A stretch of 64,000 nucleotides of DNA from Glycocaulis abyssi (GCF_041429775.1 NZ_CP163421.1:1426001-1490000), one strand, 5' to 3'. Positions 1 to 7,604 are shown, numbered from the stretch's first letter. A program made the numbers and translations. Notes: generated by a model from the letters alone, not told the origin.

Positions 1-352
1 CATAGCGTTTGAGAAGCGGGAAACGGGTTCGCGTGCCGTCGCCCAGCCCCAATAGCTGATCCACGGCACTCACCTGCGCAGACGGCAGGCAGGAGGCATG
101 GTCGGCCGGATCGCGAAAGCGAAAGGCATGCAGCCGCCCGCGCCGCGCCTCGAAAAACGCCGTCAGCAACGCCAGATCATCCGCCGAGCGAACCCCCGGC
201 CCCGCATCCCAGCGGCGGCGCGAATGCGCCCAGGGGCTGTTGCGTTCCTCATGGCCGCTGGCGAGCTCGACAATCTCGGTGAAGCGCTCCGGCCCGCCGC
301 GCGCGCCCAGCCCGACGCTCAAAGGGAAGAGGATATCGTGGAACGCGCTCAT
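1..352 (-). CDS. GTA protein gp12-like, DUF2460 (TIGR02217 family), partial
   Basis: The gene starts at an ATG at 352 and runs off the left edge, so only about the first 117 residues are visible (MSAFHDILFPLSVGLGARGG at the N-terminus, then a segment ending in AFRFRDPADH). This matches DUF2460, the GTA distal-tail or baseplate protein encoded after the tape-measure gene. The start overlaps the stop of the upstream tape-measure gene as ATGA, so the two are probably translationally coupled. The C-terminal half lies outside the window. Confidence 0.85.
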   Translation of the reverse strand, partial: MSAFHDILFPLSVGLGARGGPERFTEIVELASGHEERNSPWAHSRRRWDAGPGVRSADDLALLTAFFEARRGRLHAFRFRDPADHASCLPSAQVSAVDQLLGLGDGTRTRFPLLKRY

Positions 353-849
353 AGCCGCTCACTCCCGGCGCGGACCGCGCGCGCAAGGCTCGCGGCAATC
401 TGGCCTTCGCTGCGGCGCACGGCGACAAGCGTATCGCCGCTCGCCTGAATGGAGATGTTGATGACAGGCGCCGCCCCGGTCTGCGTGACTGCGCCATTGG
501 CCATGGGCGTGAATACTTCCGGCCCGCGCTCGCCCACCAGATAGCTCTGGCCCGCCAGCACCGGACCGCCTTCGGCGCGCTGGCCGGCAATCCCTGCGAT
601 CTGCTGACCCAGCATCTGGCCCAGCGGATTGATGATGAACCGGTCCAGCGCCAGGCGCGCCAGCGATTGCAGCGCCTCCTCCACCATGGTGTGGATGGAC
701 AGCGAGCCGGAGCGCGCCGCGCGCTCCATGGCGCGGGCAATATCATCGCCGGTGCGTTCAAACGCGCGCGAGACCGACAGGGCAGCCTCCTCGGCCTCGC
801 GCGCGGCGCTGGTAAGAGCGCCCGCATCAAAGCGGTCAGTATCGGGCAT
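349..849 (-). CDS. GTA tail tape-measure-like protein (gp11)
   Basis: This 166-aa protein sits between the tail-chaperone gene and the DUF2460 gene, the gp11 position of Rhodobacter-type GTAs. The first 60 residues are Ala/Arg/Glu-rich and helical. The C-terminal half has the glycine-rich signature GGPVLAGQSYLVGERGPEVF (about residues 94-113) seen in phage and GTA tape-measure proteins. It would set tail length and be threaded inside the tail tube. It is much shorter than phage tape measures, as expected for the stubby GTA tail. Confidence 0.85.
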   Translation of the reverse strand: MPDTDRFDAGALTSAAREAEEAALSVSRAFERTGDDIARAMERAARSGSLSIHTMVEEALQSLARLALDRFIINPLGQMLGQQIAGIAGQRAEGGPVLAGQSYLVGERGPEVFTPMANGAVTQTGAAPVINISIQASGDTLVAVRRSEGQIAASLARAVRAGSERL

Positions 850-875
850 GGCACATGCCTTTCATGGGTTGAAAT

Positions 876-1055
876 TCAGTCTGGAAAGCGCGCGGCCAGC
901 GCCCGCAAGGCCGCCGGATCGGGCAGGTCCGAAACGCCCGTGACGGGCCGGGTCAACGCCCGCCATTCGGCAAGCGACAGCGCCCAGAAGGCACGGGGCG
1001 TCAGGCCAAGGCGCAGAACCGCAAAGCTCAAACACGCCGCCCAGTGCGCGTTCAT
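876..1055 (-). CDS. GTA tail assembly chaperone (rcc01693-like, small)
   Basis: This 59-aa reading frame runs from an ATG at 1055 to a TGA at 876. The product has the form MNAHWAACLSFAVLRLGLTP followed by FWALSLAEWRAL, matching the small GTA tail assembly chaperone family (DUF2376-like) found between the gp10-like protein and the tape measure. Its ATG overlaps the upstream stop as ATGA. Position and the Trp-rich FWALSLAEW segment are the main support. Confidence 0.75.
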   Translation of the reverse strand: MNAHWAACLSFAVLRLGLTPRAFWALSLAEWRALTRPVTGVSDLPDPAALRALAARFPD

Positions 1056-1342
1056 TGCGCCGCCGCCTCGAAGGTTCGGGCGATGGCCCTTGCCGCTTCA
1101 GCGGGCGTGATAGCAAGCGCGCGGGCATCTGCCGCGCTGCCGCCCGCCCGCAGGAGGATGGAGAGCAGGTCCAGCATGCCGCTGGCGCTCAAAGAGGTGA
1201 GCTTGGGTCCGATTTCGCTCATATCGCCTGCGCCGGTCAGCGCCTCGATCTCGGCGAGCGCCCCCAGCGTCAGGCAGAGCACATGGCGCTCCCCGCCCGC
1301 CTCCAGCACGACTTCACCGCGCTGCGGATTGGCCATGGTCAC
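1052..1342 (-). CDS. GTA gp10-like tail protein (gene transfer agent family protein)
   Basis: This protein of about 96 aa begins at GTG 1342 (GTGA overlap with the upstream tail gene) or at ATG 1336. After MANPQRGEVVLEAGG comes a stretch typical of the GTA-gp10 family (LCLTLGALAEIEALTGAG), then a helical C-terminus (ITPAEAARAIARTFEAAAQ). Pfam names this family tail tube/GTA-gp10, while phage analogues act as tail assembly chaperones. Overlaps on both sides place it in a coupled tail operon. Confidence 0.8.
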   Translation of the reverse strand: MTMANPQRGEVVLEAGGERHVLCLTLGALAEIEALTGAGDMSEIGPKLTSLSASGMLDLLSILLRAGGSAADARALAITPAEAARAIARTFEAAAQ

Positions 1343-1755
1343 AGCGCCTCGAAGCTGAGCGCGCCGGCAGAGCCAAGCGAGATGGAGAAGGTCGCCTCGC
1401 CATCATGGCGACCGGCATATTCCAGCGCGCTGATGGCAAACGGGCCTTCAATGATCCCGAAGCCCGGCATCACCAGCTGGAAGTTCGGCGTCGCGCCCGC
1501 GAAGAAGGCCTGCCTGATGGCATTATCGCCCTCGCCGGAGAGGAAGATGCCGGTGCCGGTGACGGCAGCCGTTTTCACACCCGCCCCGGCGATCAGCTCG
1601 CGCCACTGGCCGGGGCTGTCTGCATGGGTGGCGTCGATTGTGCGGGCATTGAGCGAAAGCGCTTTCGCGCGCAGGCCCGCCACGCTGGCAAAGCTCTCCG
1701 GGCTCGCGCCATTGCCGAGCTTGATGAGCATGTCCCGTCCTGCCTGGGCAGTCAT
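1339..1755 (-). CDS. GTA major tail protein, TP901-1 family (gp9)
   Basis: The ATG at 1755 is chosen because AGGAG lies 6 bases upstream; an earlier in-frame start at 1788 would run into the terminator hairpin. The 138-aa product (MTAQAGRDMLIKLGNG...) resembles TP901-1-type major tail proteins, which polymerise into the tail tube. It is the first tail gene after the inserted toxin-antitoxin pair, so it lies downstream of that pair's terminator and must be transcribed by readthrough or from a promoter I cannot identify. Confidence 0.85.
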   Translation of the reverse strand: MTAQAGRDMLIKLGNGASPESFASVAGLRAKALSLNARTIDATHADSPGQWRELIAGAGVKTAAVTGTGIFLSGEGDNAIRQAFFAGATPNFQLVMPGFGIIEGPFAISALEYAGRHDGEATFSISLGSAGALSFEAL

Positions 1756-1785
1756 GGGCGTCTCCTTTTTTGGTTGAAAATCAGG

Positions 1786-1814
1786 CAAGAAAAAAGCCGC
1801 CCGGAGGCGGCTTT
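1786..1814 (-). terminator. Intrinsic terminator after the DUF4258/Xre pair
   Basis: A perfect 9-bp stem (1793-1801 with 1806-1814, AAAGCCGCC/GGCGGCTTT) around a 4-base loop is followed, reading the minus strand, by a T-rich run (TTTTTTCTT). It lies 22 bases after the antitoxin stop and just before the major tail gene, so it would end the toxin-antitoxin transcript inside the GTA cluster. Confidence 0.8.
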
Positions 1815-1835
1815 GATCAGGTGGTGGAGGGCGCT

Positions 1836-2291
1836 TTACGCGGCTATGGGCCGGTAATTATTCGGGTCGTGCGCGTCGATGAGGATGGCGGGCTGAACCG
1901 TGCTGTCCTTGGTCCACTCAGCCACCTGATCAACAGACGGAGTGTCCCCGTTCACATATTCGAGTGCCTTCATGCGGATGATCATTTCCAGCGCCTGCTC
2001 CGGCTCGGACTCGCCGCGCTCCCAGCGGCCAACCGACTGCGCATCGCGGCCCACCAGCTCGGCCAGCTGGCCTTGAGACATGCCCAGCTCGGCACGCAGG
2101 AAGCGGATTTCCTTCGCGTTCAGCCGTCCATGTTTGGCCGCCACCTCGTTGACCAGCAGGTGATGGAGAAGGTTGATCTTCGGGATCGTGATGACCTTCT
2201 CGCCACCGTCATCCTGCACCACCGGAAGATCTTTCAGGATCACATTATCAAGGCCGCAGGCCGTGTAGTGATAATCTGTGCTCCTCACCAT
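1836..2291 (-). CDS. Xre-family antitoxin with C-terminal helix-turn-helix
   Basis: This 151-aa protein has an N-terminal part for partner binding (about 1-55) and an Xre/Cro-type helix-turn-helix at about 65-110 (IRFLRAELGMSQGQLAELVG then DAQSVGRWERGE). The layout resembles MqsA/HigA-like antitoxins, but the N-terminal Cys pairs of MqsA zinc sites are not present. The start overlaps the toxin stop by one base (TAATG), so translation is coupled. It should neutralise the DUF4258 partner and repress the operon, probably through the palindrome at 2655-2667. Confidence 0.75.
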   Translation of the reverse strand: MVRSTDYHYTACGLDNVILKDLPVVQDDGGEKVITIPKINLLHHLLVNEVAAKHGRLNAKEIRFLRAELGMSQGQLAELVGRDAQSVGRWERGESEPEQALEMIIRMKALEYVNGDTPSVDQVAEWTKDSTVQPAILIDAHDPNNYRPIAA

Positions 2292-2617
2292 TACTCATCT
2301 CTCCACATGATTGTCAGCACCTTCAACTCGGTGCGCCCGTCAGGGACAACGACTGCACGAAGCAGCCGGTTGCCGCTATTGGGGCTTTTGCCTTCGATGC
2401 AGTACTTGAAATAGCCATCTTGCGTCGAAGGTTCAGGCTTCTCGTAAACGAACCCGGTCTTGAGAACGTGCAGCAGATCGGCTGTGAGAAGATCGCGTTC
2501 TGTCAGCCTTTGCTCCGCATGCACCGTCAAGCTCAGATCCAGCAGCCGGTCTTTCGCGCACGCATTGATACGCTTGGTCGCATCTGCCGGACTCCACTCT
2601 CCAGGTGCGGCTGCCAT
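2291..2617 (-). CDS. DUF4258-family toxin
   Basis: The ATG at 2617 is preferred because GAAGGG lies about 8 bases upstream; in-frame GTG codons at 2653 and 2650 are alternatives. The 108-aa product has the DUF4258 core: LTVHAEQRLTERDLLTADLL, a middle FKYCIEGKSP segment, and a C-terminal strand RTELKVLTIMW. This fold is related to the RelE/MqsR-type small toxins, so an RNase activity is likely but inferred. It precedes its Xre antitoxin, the toxin-first order also used by higBA and mqsRA. Confidence 0.65.
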   Translation of the reverse strand: MAAAPGEWSPADATKRINACAKDRLLDLSLTVHAEQRLTERDLLTADLLHVLKTGFVYEKPEPSTQDGYFKYCIEGKSPNSGNRLLRAVVVPDGRTELKVLTIMWRDE

Positions 2618-2654
2618 CCAGTTCCCTTCAGGGCCAACTTTCCTGCACACCACC

Positions 2655-2667
2655 TATCACCGTGATA
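2655..2667. promoter_or_regulatory. Palindromic operator candidate for the DUF4258/Xre operon
   Basis: TATCACCGTGATA is a 13-bp perfect palindrome (6-bp arms, one central base) just upstream of the toxin reading frame. The AT-rich stretch before it contains TATAT-like -10 candidates. The position suits autorepression by the Xre antitoxin; binding is inferred. Confidence 0.5.
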
Positions 2668-2738
2668 TATGTGTGCCAATCAAATATGTCTAACTGGTGA
2701 CTCAGTTGACGCGAAGCTGTGGCTATCGCGCCGCAGCG

Positions 2739-3149
2739 CTAGTCCTGCCCCACCAGCGCCCTGATCCGCACCAGACCGTGGACGGCGCGTTCGTCTGCGC
2801 CTTCGAAATGGTCGGTGTAGACGCATTGGCAGAGGACAAGGCGGTAGCCATCCGGCAGGGTGAACTGCGCATTGTGCAGCGCCGCTGCTACCGCCCCGGT
2901 GATGGATTTCACCTCCGCAAAGTCATGGCGGCGGGTCCAGACATGAAGGGTCAGGCGATGCTCGCTCAGGGCCGCGCTATCACCATCCAGCGGACGGCTC
3001 TCGCCCCGGCCCAGCGCCACATAAGGCCAGGCCGTGCCCGCCGGTGCACGGTCATGGATACGCGGCGGATTACCCAGCTGTTCCTGCACGCCCGCATCGG
3101 CGGTGAGATGCGCCAGCAGCCCCGCCTGCAGGGCTTTATCCGCGCTCAT
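2739..3149 (-). CDS. GTA DUF3168 protein, tail terminator (gp8)
   Basis: This 136-aa protein matches DUF3168: an N-terminal helix (ALQAGLLAHLTADAGVQEQL), then PPRIHDRAPAGTAWPYVALG and HRLTLHVWTR. In GTAs and siphophages this protein caps the tail tube at the head-tail junction. The ATG at 3149 overlaps the stop of the gp6-like gene directly, so no reading frame is left for a gp7-like head-closure protein between them. Downstream come 70 non-coding bases and then the inserted toxin-antitoxin pair. Confidence 0.85.
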   Translation of the reverse strand: MSADKALQAGLLAHLTADAGVQEQLGNPPRIHDRAPAGTAWPYVALGRGESRPLDGDSAALSEHRLTLHVWTRRHDFAEVKSITGAVAAALHNAQFTLPDGYRLVLCQCVYTDHFEGADERAVHGLVRIRALVGQD

Positions 3150-3745
3150 AACCGCACCTGCCGGAAGGGCCTGAGGAGGCTTTCCACCGTCTCTGGCAGG
3201 CGCGCCGGACCACGTGCCGTGGCGAGCGTCGGTTCGCTTGCCGCATAGCCTTCGGCCACCAGACGCAATACCGACTCAATGAGGGCGGGCGGCACATCGC
3301 TGGCGGTCTCACCATAGCCTGCGGTGAAATCGATCTCGATCCCCGCCGCCAGCGGCCCCGGCCTTGGAAAGGCAAAGGGCGCGCGCGCGATCAGGCGTCC
3401 GGGATCGGCGCTCGTATCGACGCGGTATTCTTCGGCGTCCCAGAGTGTTTCCTCGCCTGCGCGGTCGAATGTGCGCACGGCCTCCACGCTGACGGCAGGG
3501 GCGACCGCCAGCGCGAAGGCCGAGCCACAGCCCGACAGCCGGCGGATCGGCCAGCCATCGAGTGTCTCGCGGAAATTACGGACAAGAAGCGCCCGGCCCG
3601 TTTCGGCCTCCACCCGCGAGACCGCCGTATTGATGAGCGCGGTGATGCTTGCGTCCTCGCCTGCATGGCCGACACGCAGCCACGCCTTGGCATCAGACAG
3701 GCTGACCGGCGCTGCGGGGGCCGCCCCGAGCGTTTGAAGTCCCAT
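3146..3745 (-). CDS. GTA head-tail connector (gp6), phiE125 gp8-like
   Basis: This 199-aa protein has the phiE125-gp8/YqbG-type connector layout: LSDAKAWLRVGHAGEDASI near residues 16-34, then ALINTAVSRVEAETGRALL, and a basic-hydrophobic C-terminus ending in SLLRPFRQVRL. Such proteins sit under the portal and form the adaptor ring. GAGGAG lies 8 bases before the ATG at 3745. The gene follows the capsid gene, as in other GTAs, across a 153-bp gap filled by a repeat element. Confidence 0.85.
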   Translation of the reverse strand: MGLQTLGAAPAAPVSLSDAKAWLRVGHAGEDASITALINTAVSRVEAETGRALLVRNFRETLDGWPIRRLSGCGSAFALAVAPAVSVEAVRTFDRAGEETLWDAEEYRVDTSADPGRLIARAPFAFPRPGPLAAGIEIDFTAGYGETASDVPPALIESVLRLVAEGYAASEPTLATARGPARLPETVESLLRPFRQVRL

Positions 3746-3796
3746 GGGAGAAGCTCCTCAGAAGTTGGGGAAGCAAAGTGAAGACGTCCTTCCCCT

Positions 3797-3882
3797 CGTC
3801 ATTCCAGAAGCGGCGTGAGCCGCTATCTGGAACCCAGTCCTCTTTCAAAGAAGTCTGGGTTCCGGCTTTCGCCGGAATGACG
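3797..3882. repeat. Interspersed hairpin repeat, family 1, copy 1
   Basis: This 86-bp element has outer ends CGTCATTCC and GGAATGACG as inverted repeats. Inside are two hairpins (AGAAGCGGCGTGAGCCGCT and TCCGGCTTTCGCCGGA) and a central AACCCAG/CTGGGTT pair. Related copies lie at 5686-5772, 7411-7496, 9444-9538 and, truncated, 9678-9731 and 14857-14886. It fills the gap between the GTA capsid and connector genes. Confidence 0.85.
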
Positions 3883-3898
3883 AAGGAAGGGAAACTTT

Positions 3899-5107
3899 TT
3901 AGCTCTCCGCGAACTTCAACAGCTTGATGGCGTTGAAGTCCTGCACCCCGCCGCCAACGCGCTTGGTGGTGTAGAACAGCACGTAGGGCTTGGCCGAATA
4001 GGGATCGCGCAGGATCTCGATGCCCTGGCGGTCGACCACCAGATAGCCGCGCTCGAAATCGCCAAAGGCAATGGCATAGGCATTCGCGCCGATGTCGGGC
4101 ATGTCCTCGGCCTCGGTCAGCGAATAGCCCATCAGGCTCGCGTCCTGACCGGCGTTTACCGCCGGCTGCCAGACATAATTGCCGTCCTGGTCCTTCAGCT
4201 TGCGGATGCGCGACACGCTCTGGCGGTTCATCACAAAGCGCGCATTCGAGCGGTAGCCGGTAGCGGGCGCATAGATCAGATCGATCAGCGCATCGACCGG
4301 ATCGGCCGCGAAATCACCCGCCGCGCCGGTGGCGACATAGCCGATCTCGCCCCAACCTTGCGGGCCTTCGGGCTCCTTGTCATAGGACAGGAAGCCGCGC
4401 GGCTGGTTGGTGCCATTACCCGAAACGAACGCCTTGCCCTCTTCGGCGGCGAACACATCGCGCACCTCTTCGGCCAGCCACTGGTCGATATCGACCAGCG
4501 CATCATCGAGGATCACCGGGGTCGCGGCCGGCATGGCGTAGAGCTCGGCGGTCGGGAACTCGACCAGCGTGATCTCGGGCGTAGCCGTCTGGTTGCGCAC
4601 GCCGGTCTCGGCAGACCAGCCCGCCACCGCGCCGCCAAGGCTGACCGGCTTGCGGAAGGTGTGGCTGGTGGTCTGGCGCACACTCGAAATCGCCCGGATC
4701 GGCGAGACGCTGGCCAGCAGGCGATTAATCATCGCCTCGGTTTCCGGCGGGGCGACATAGCCGCCATCGCCGGGCGAGCCGGCAGAGAGGGCTTTCGCTT
4801 CGATCAGGGCCGAAGCATCGCCCCGGCGCACATAGGCATTCCAGCCGGGATGGGCGGCGGATTTGCGCCCGATGGAGGGCCGCGTGGCATCAACGCTCAT
4901 GCGGTCCAGCGCCGCCTTCTGGCGGGTCAGGGCCGCATCAATGCGCGCCACTTTCTCCTCCAGCAGCACGTCAGCGCTCTTGCGCTTCTCGATCTCGGAA
5001 AGGCGCTGGTCATTGGCGCTCTTGAAGCGCTCGAAAGCGGAGAGAAAATCGTGCAGCGCGGCGCGGGTCTGCGCGTTGGGCGCACTCATCTTGGTTTCAC
5101 GGGACAT
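3899..5107 (-). CDS. GTA major capsid protein, HK97 family (gp5)
   Basis: This 402-aa protein starts at an ATG preceded by AAGGAAA. Residues of about 10-75 form a charged helical region (DFLSAFERFKSANDQRLSEI) corresponding to the scaffolding delta domain removed by the prohead protease. The HK97-fold capsid domain follows from about residue 100 (AGSPGDGGYVAPPETEAMIN; VDRQGIEILRDPYSAKPYVL near the C-terminus). It assembles the small GTA head that packages host DNA. The prohead protease gene lies just upstream. Confidence 0.95.
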   Translation of the reverse strand: MSRETKMSAPNAQTRAALHDFLSAFERFKSANDQRLSEIEKRKSADVLLEEKVARIDAALTRQKAALDRMSVDATRPSIGRKSAAHPGWNAYVRRGDASALIEAKALSAGSPGDGGYVAPPETEAMINRLLASVSPIRAISSVRQTTSHTFRKPVSLGGAVAGWSAETGVRNQTATPEITLVEFPTAELYAMPAATPVILDDALVDIDQWLAEEVRDVFAAEEGKAFVSGNGTNQPRGFLSYDKEPEGPQGWGEIGYVATGAAGDFAADPVDALIDLIYAPATGYRSNARFVMNRQSVSRIRKLKDQDGNYVWQPAVNAGQDASLMGYSLTEAEDMPDIGANAYAIAFGDFERGYLVVDRQGIEILRDPYSAKPYVLFYTTKRVGGGVQDFNAIKLLKFAES

Positions 5108-5152
5108 GGGGTTTCCTTCGTGTCGGTCAGGGATGTGAAAGGGGTGTGGGGA

Positions 5153-5644
5153 TCAGGCCAGAACCGTGTCGAGAAAGGCTTCGACCGGCTCTGCGGCTGG
5201 CGGGGCGGCGGGTACGATTTCAAGGCGCGCGCCTTCAGCCATCGGGAAGGTGACGATGGAGATTTCCCAGAGGTCCACCTCCGTCAGGATGCGGCCACCG
5301 CCCGAGGGCCGGACGGTTTCCGACACCGCCCTGAAACCGATGGACAGGCCATCGACCGCGCCTTCACGGATCAGGGCGGCGGTGGCTGCGCTGCGCGCGG
5401 TTGTGCCGGTCAGATGGCCGCGCACGAACAGGCCGCGTTCATCCTCATAAATCTCGTCCCACACGCCGACGGGCTCTTCCGCGTCGTGCTGGAAAAGCAT
5501 GCGGATGCCGCCCGCCCCGCGCGTGGCCAGGCTGTCGGCGAACGCGCCGCGGCGGATGATGTCGCCGGAATAGTCCTCGGTATCGAACACGCTGGCATAG
5601 CCGGCGATCTCGAGCCTCTCGCCCGAGCCGTCATCTGCTGTCAT
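5153..5644 (-). CDS. GTA prohead protease, HK97 family (gp4)
   Basis: This 163-aa serine peptidase is of the HK97 prohead type. Visible marks are the N-terminal strand ERLEIAGYASVFDTEDYSGD, the catalytic His region MLFQHDAEEPVG, and the catalytic Ser region VDGLSIGFRA. GGAGG lies 7 bases before the ATG at 5644. It would cleave the scaffold part of the adjacent capsid protein during head maturation. The length fits the GTA version. Confidence 0.92.
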   Translation of the reverse strand: MTADDGSGERLEIAGYASVFDTEDYSGDIIRRGAFADSLATRGAGGIRMLFQHDAEEPVGVWDEIYEDERGLFVRGHLTGTTARSAATAALIREGAVDGLSIGFRAVSETVRPSGGGRILTEVDLWEISIVTFPMAEGARLEIVPAAPPAAEPVEAFLDTVLA

Positions 5645-5685
5645 CTGACAGCCTCCTTCTTGTTGGGGGTGGTGATATTTTTCTG

Positions 5686-5772
5686 CGTCATTCCCGCGCA
5701 GGCGGGGATCCAGAGATCGAAGAGCTCAGCCGTGCCTAGCGGCTCTGGGTTCCCGCCTGCGCGGGAACGACG
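5686..5772. repeat. Interspersed hairpin repeat, family 1, copy 2
   Basis: Starts CGTCATTCCCGCGCAGGCGG and ends GCGGGAACGACG, pairing as a long imperfect hairpin with an internal TCCAGAG/CTCTGGG match. It lies between the gp3.5-like gene and the protease gene. It is more diverged from copies 1 and 3 than they are from each other. Confidence 0.8.
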
Positions 5773-5785
5773 AAGGGGAGTGGGT

Positions 5786-6037
5786 TTACTCCCCCGCCAG
5801 GCGCCTTTCGATGCGTTCCAGGGCGAGGCGGGTATAGGCGGAGTTTTCCTCCAGCCGGGCGATGCGCTCATAGACCGGAGCGGTCGCCTCCACGCGCAAT
5901 TCCAGATGGCGGATGCGTTCAGAGGTCGCGCCCGCCCAGATCAGCCCGCCTGCGGTCTGCAGGGCGAGCGTGACAAGAACACCGAGGGTTATCTGCCGGT
6001 CCACGCGCCAGTGCGCAGGGCGCTCAGTCATCATCAT
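5786..6037 (-). CDS. Small membrane protein of the GTA cluster (orf3.5-like)
   Basis: The 83-aa product has one hydrophobic segment (about residues 16-35, ITLGVLVTLALQTAGGLIWA) followed by a charged coiled-coil-like tail (ERIRHLELRVEATAPVYERI). A short transmembrane protein at this place, between portal and protease, recurs in Rhodobacter-type GTA clusters; its role is not established there. The start overlaps the portal stop by 14 bases. Confidence 0.7.
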   Translation of the reverse strand: MMMTERPAHWRVDRQITLGVLVTLALQTAGGLIWAGATSERIRHLELRVEATAPVYERIARLEENSAYTRLALERIERRLAGE

Positions 6038-7187
6038 CCTCCGTATCGGCCAGCGGTTTCAGGCCCAGCAGCTCGCGCTTTTCGGTGTCACTCAAGAAAC
6101 CCGCCTCGCCAATGCGTTTCCAGCGGGCCAGACGCTCTTCGGAAAGGGCGGGCAGCGCATCCTCATCGGGCCGGATGTCGAACCCTTCACCCAGCCAGGG
6201 GGAGAGCCAGCCATTGAGAGACGCGCACGTCTTCCTCGCCAGCGGCAGAACCGTCTGGCGGTAGAAGGCGAGGTTCGCCTCGCGGTAATTGGCGTAGGTA
6301 TTGTCACCGGGCAGGCCCAGCATCATGGGCGGCACACCAAAGGCCAGCGCGATCTCGCGCGCGGCCTCCCGCCGTGCGGCGATAAAGTCCATCTCCGCTG
6401 GCGAATGCCCCATCGGCTTCCATTCGAGCCCCCCTTCCAGCAGCAAGGGCCGCCCGGCATTGGCGGGGCCGGAATGGAGCGTTTCCAGCTCGTCTTTGAG
6501 GCGCTGATATTGCTGCTCGGTCAGGCGCGCATCAGAGCCATCCTTCGATGTCACCACCAGCGCGCCGGAGGGGCGGGCGGCATTATCCAGCAGGGCCTTG
6601 GCCCACGCCCCGCCCGCATTGTGAACATCCACCGCGCGGGCAGCGGCTTCCAGCGGCGGGGTGCCATAATGATCGTCTGACGGGTTGAAGAGTTTCAGGT
6701 GCAGGACGGGGCTTTTGCCGCTGGCCCGGTCGCGCTCGATAAGGCGCCGGTCCGCGCCATTGCGGTATTCCCAGGCATCGGCCCAGCCCTTCGGCCCCGG
6801 CATGACGCGCACCCGGTCCGGGCGCAGCACGAACAGGGCGGACGGGCCATCATAGCCCTCGGCAATCTCCAGATAGGCATTGCCCGCCACCTGCAGATGA
6901 CCGTGAAACAGCTCCATCAGCTCCACGCCGGTCTGGTCCGGATTGGGCTGGGTCAGCAGAGTTCGCACCGCGTCTGCCGCCCTGCCCTCGCCCCCAATGC
7001 GCAAGGGCACAGCAGCAGCGGCCTCGGCGATCAGGCGCACGCAGCGATGGGCGACGGCATTCCTGCCATAGCCCTCACGCGACAGGGCCGCGTAGTCACA
7101 CGGGCTCCACGCAGGGCGGGGAGACAGCGACAGTGCCACCAGCCTGCCCGCGCTCTTGCGCTGCAGTCCAAACCATTGTCGTAGCAT
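6024..7187 (-). CDS. GTA portal protein, HK97 family (gp3)
   Basis: The ATG at 7187 is chosen because an earlier in-frame start at 7292 lies in a repeat element. The 387-aa product is a phage portal: YGRNAVAHRCVRLIAEAAAA near residue 40, NPDQTGVELMELFHGHLQVA, then GVPPMMLGLPGDNTYANYRE and the helical C-terminal stem FYRQTVLPLARKTCASLNGW. Portals form the dodecameric DNA channel at one capsid vertex. The acidic C-terminus (DTEDDDD) overlaps the next gene. Confidence 0.93.
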   Translation of the reverse strand: MLRQWFGLQRKSAGRLVALSLSPRPAWSPCDYAALSREGYGRNAVAHRCVRLIAEAAAAVPLRIGGEGRAADAVRTLLTQPNPDQTGVELMELFHGHLQVAGNAYLEIAEGYDGPSALFVLRPDRVRVMPGPKGWADAWEYRNGADRRLIERDRASGKSPVLHLKLFNPSDDHYGTPPLEAAARAVDVHNAGGAWAKALLDNAARPSGALVVTSKDGSDARLTEQQYQRLKDELETLHSGPANAGRPLLLEGGLEWKPMGHSPAEMDFIAARREAAREIALAFGVPPMMLGLPGDNTYANYREANLAFYRQTVLPLARKTCASLNGWLSPWLGEGFDIRPDEDALPALSEERLARWKRIGEAGFLSDTEKRELLGLKPLADTEDDDD

Positions 7188-7201
7188 GGGTTTTTCTCTT
7201 T

Positions 7202-7269
7202 TTTCTGCGCAACGCATCCGCGTTGCGATGTTCCGCGAAAGGTCGCGGGCGCGCGTTCGCCCTTGCGGC
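7202..7269. repeat. Interspersed repeat, family 2, copy 1
   Basis: The segment contains GCAACGCATCCGCGTTGC, a perfect hairpin arm pair, then TTCCGCGAAAGGTCGCGGG and a GC-rich tail. A close second copy lies at 14894-14963. The two families lie side by side at both places, so they may form a composite element. Confidence 0.75.
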
Positions 7270-7604
7270 CCCTGACGGGGCCGGACAGTCACTCCAACTG
7301 TTGAAACCCCGGACGCGAAGCGATCCGGGGCCTGGTGCCAGTTCTTCCAGAGGTCCCGGCTCTCGCTATCGCTCGGCCGGGATTTCAGGAATGGGTATCG
7401 GTCAATACCTCGTCATTCCGGCGAAAGCCGGAACCCAGCCTTTTTTGAAAGATCACTGGGTTCCAGATAGCGGCTCACGCCGCTTCTGGAATGACGATAG
7501 TGAGGGATCATCCCCCGCATAAAGCGGGGGATGACAAATTGTGGGCATTTGTGCCCACCGGCCTTTCAACCGGGGTCCCCCGCCCCGACGGGGACCCAGA
7601 AAAC
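7270..7604. repeat. Repeat-filled gap between GTA terminase and portal genes
   Basis: No gene is seen in the 417 bases between 7188 and 7604. Besides family 2 at 7202-7269, it holds a hairpin CCCCGGAC/ATCCGGGG near 7307-7330, a complete family 1 copy at 7411-7496 (CGTCATTCCGG to GGAATGACG), a hairpin CATCCCCCGC/GCGGGGGATG at 7508-7532, and GGTCCCC/GGGGACC at 7575-7598. All would fold in the mRNA upstream of the portal gene. Confidence 0.75.

Noticed and set aside
5641-5871. A 76-codon minus-strand frame between the protease and the small membrane protein genes.
   Set aside because: It runs through repeat copy 2 and overlaps the better supported orf3.5-like gene; the peptide is the usual translation of such repeats.
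4358-6217. A very long plus-strand open frame (619 codons) across the GTA capsid and protease genes.
   Set aside because: It is antisense to well-supported GTA genes in GC-rich DNA, where opposite frames stay open by chance; its translation is low-complexity.
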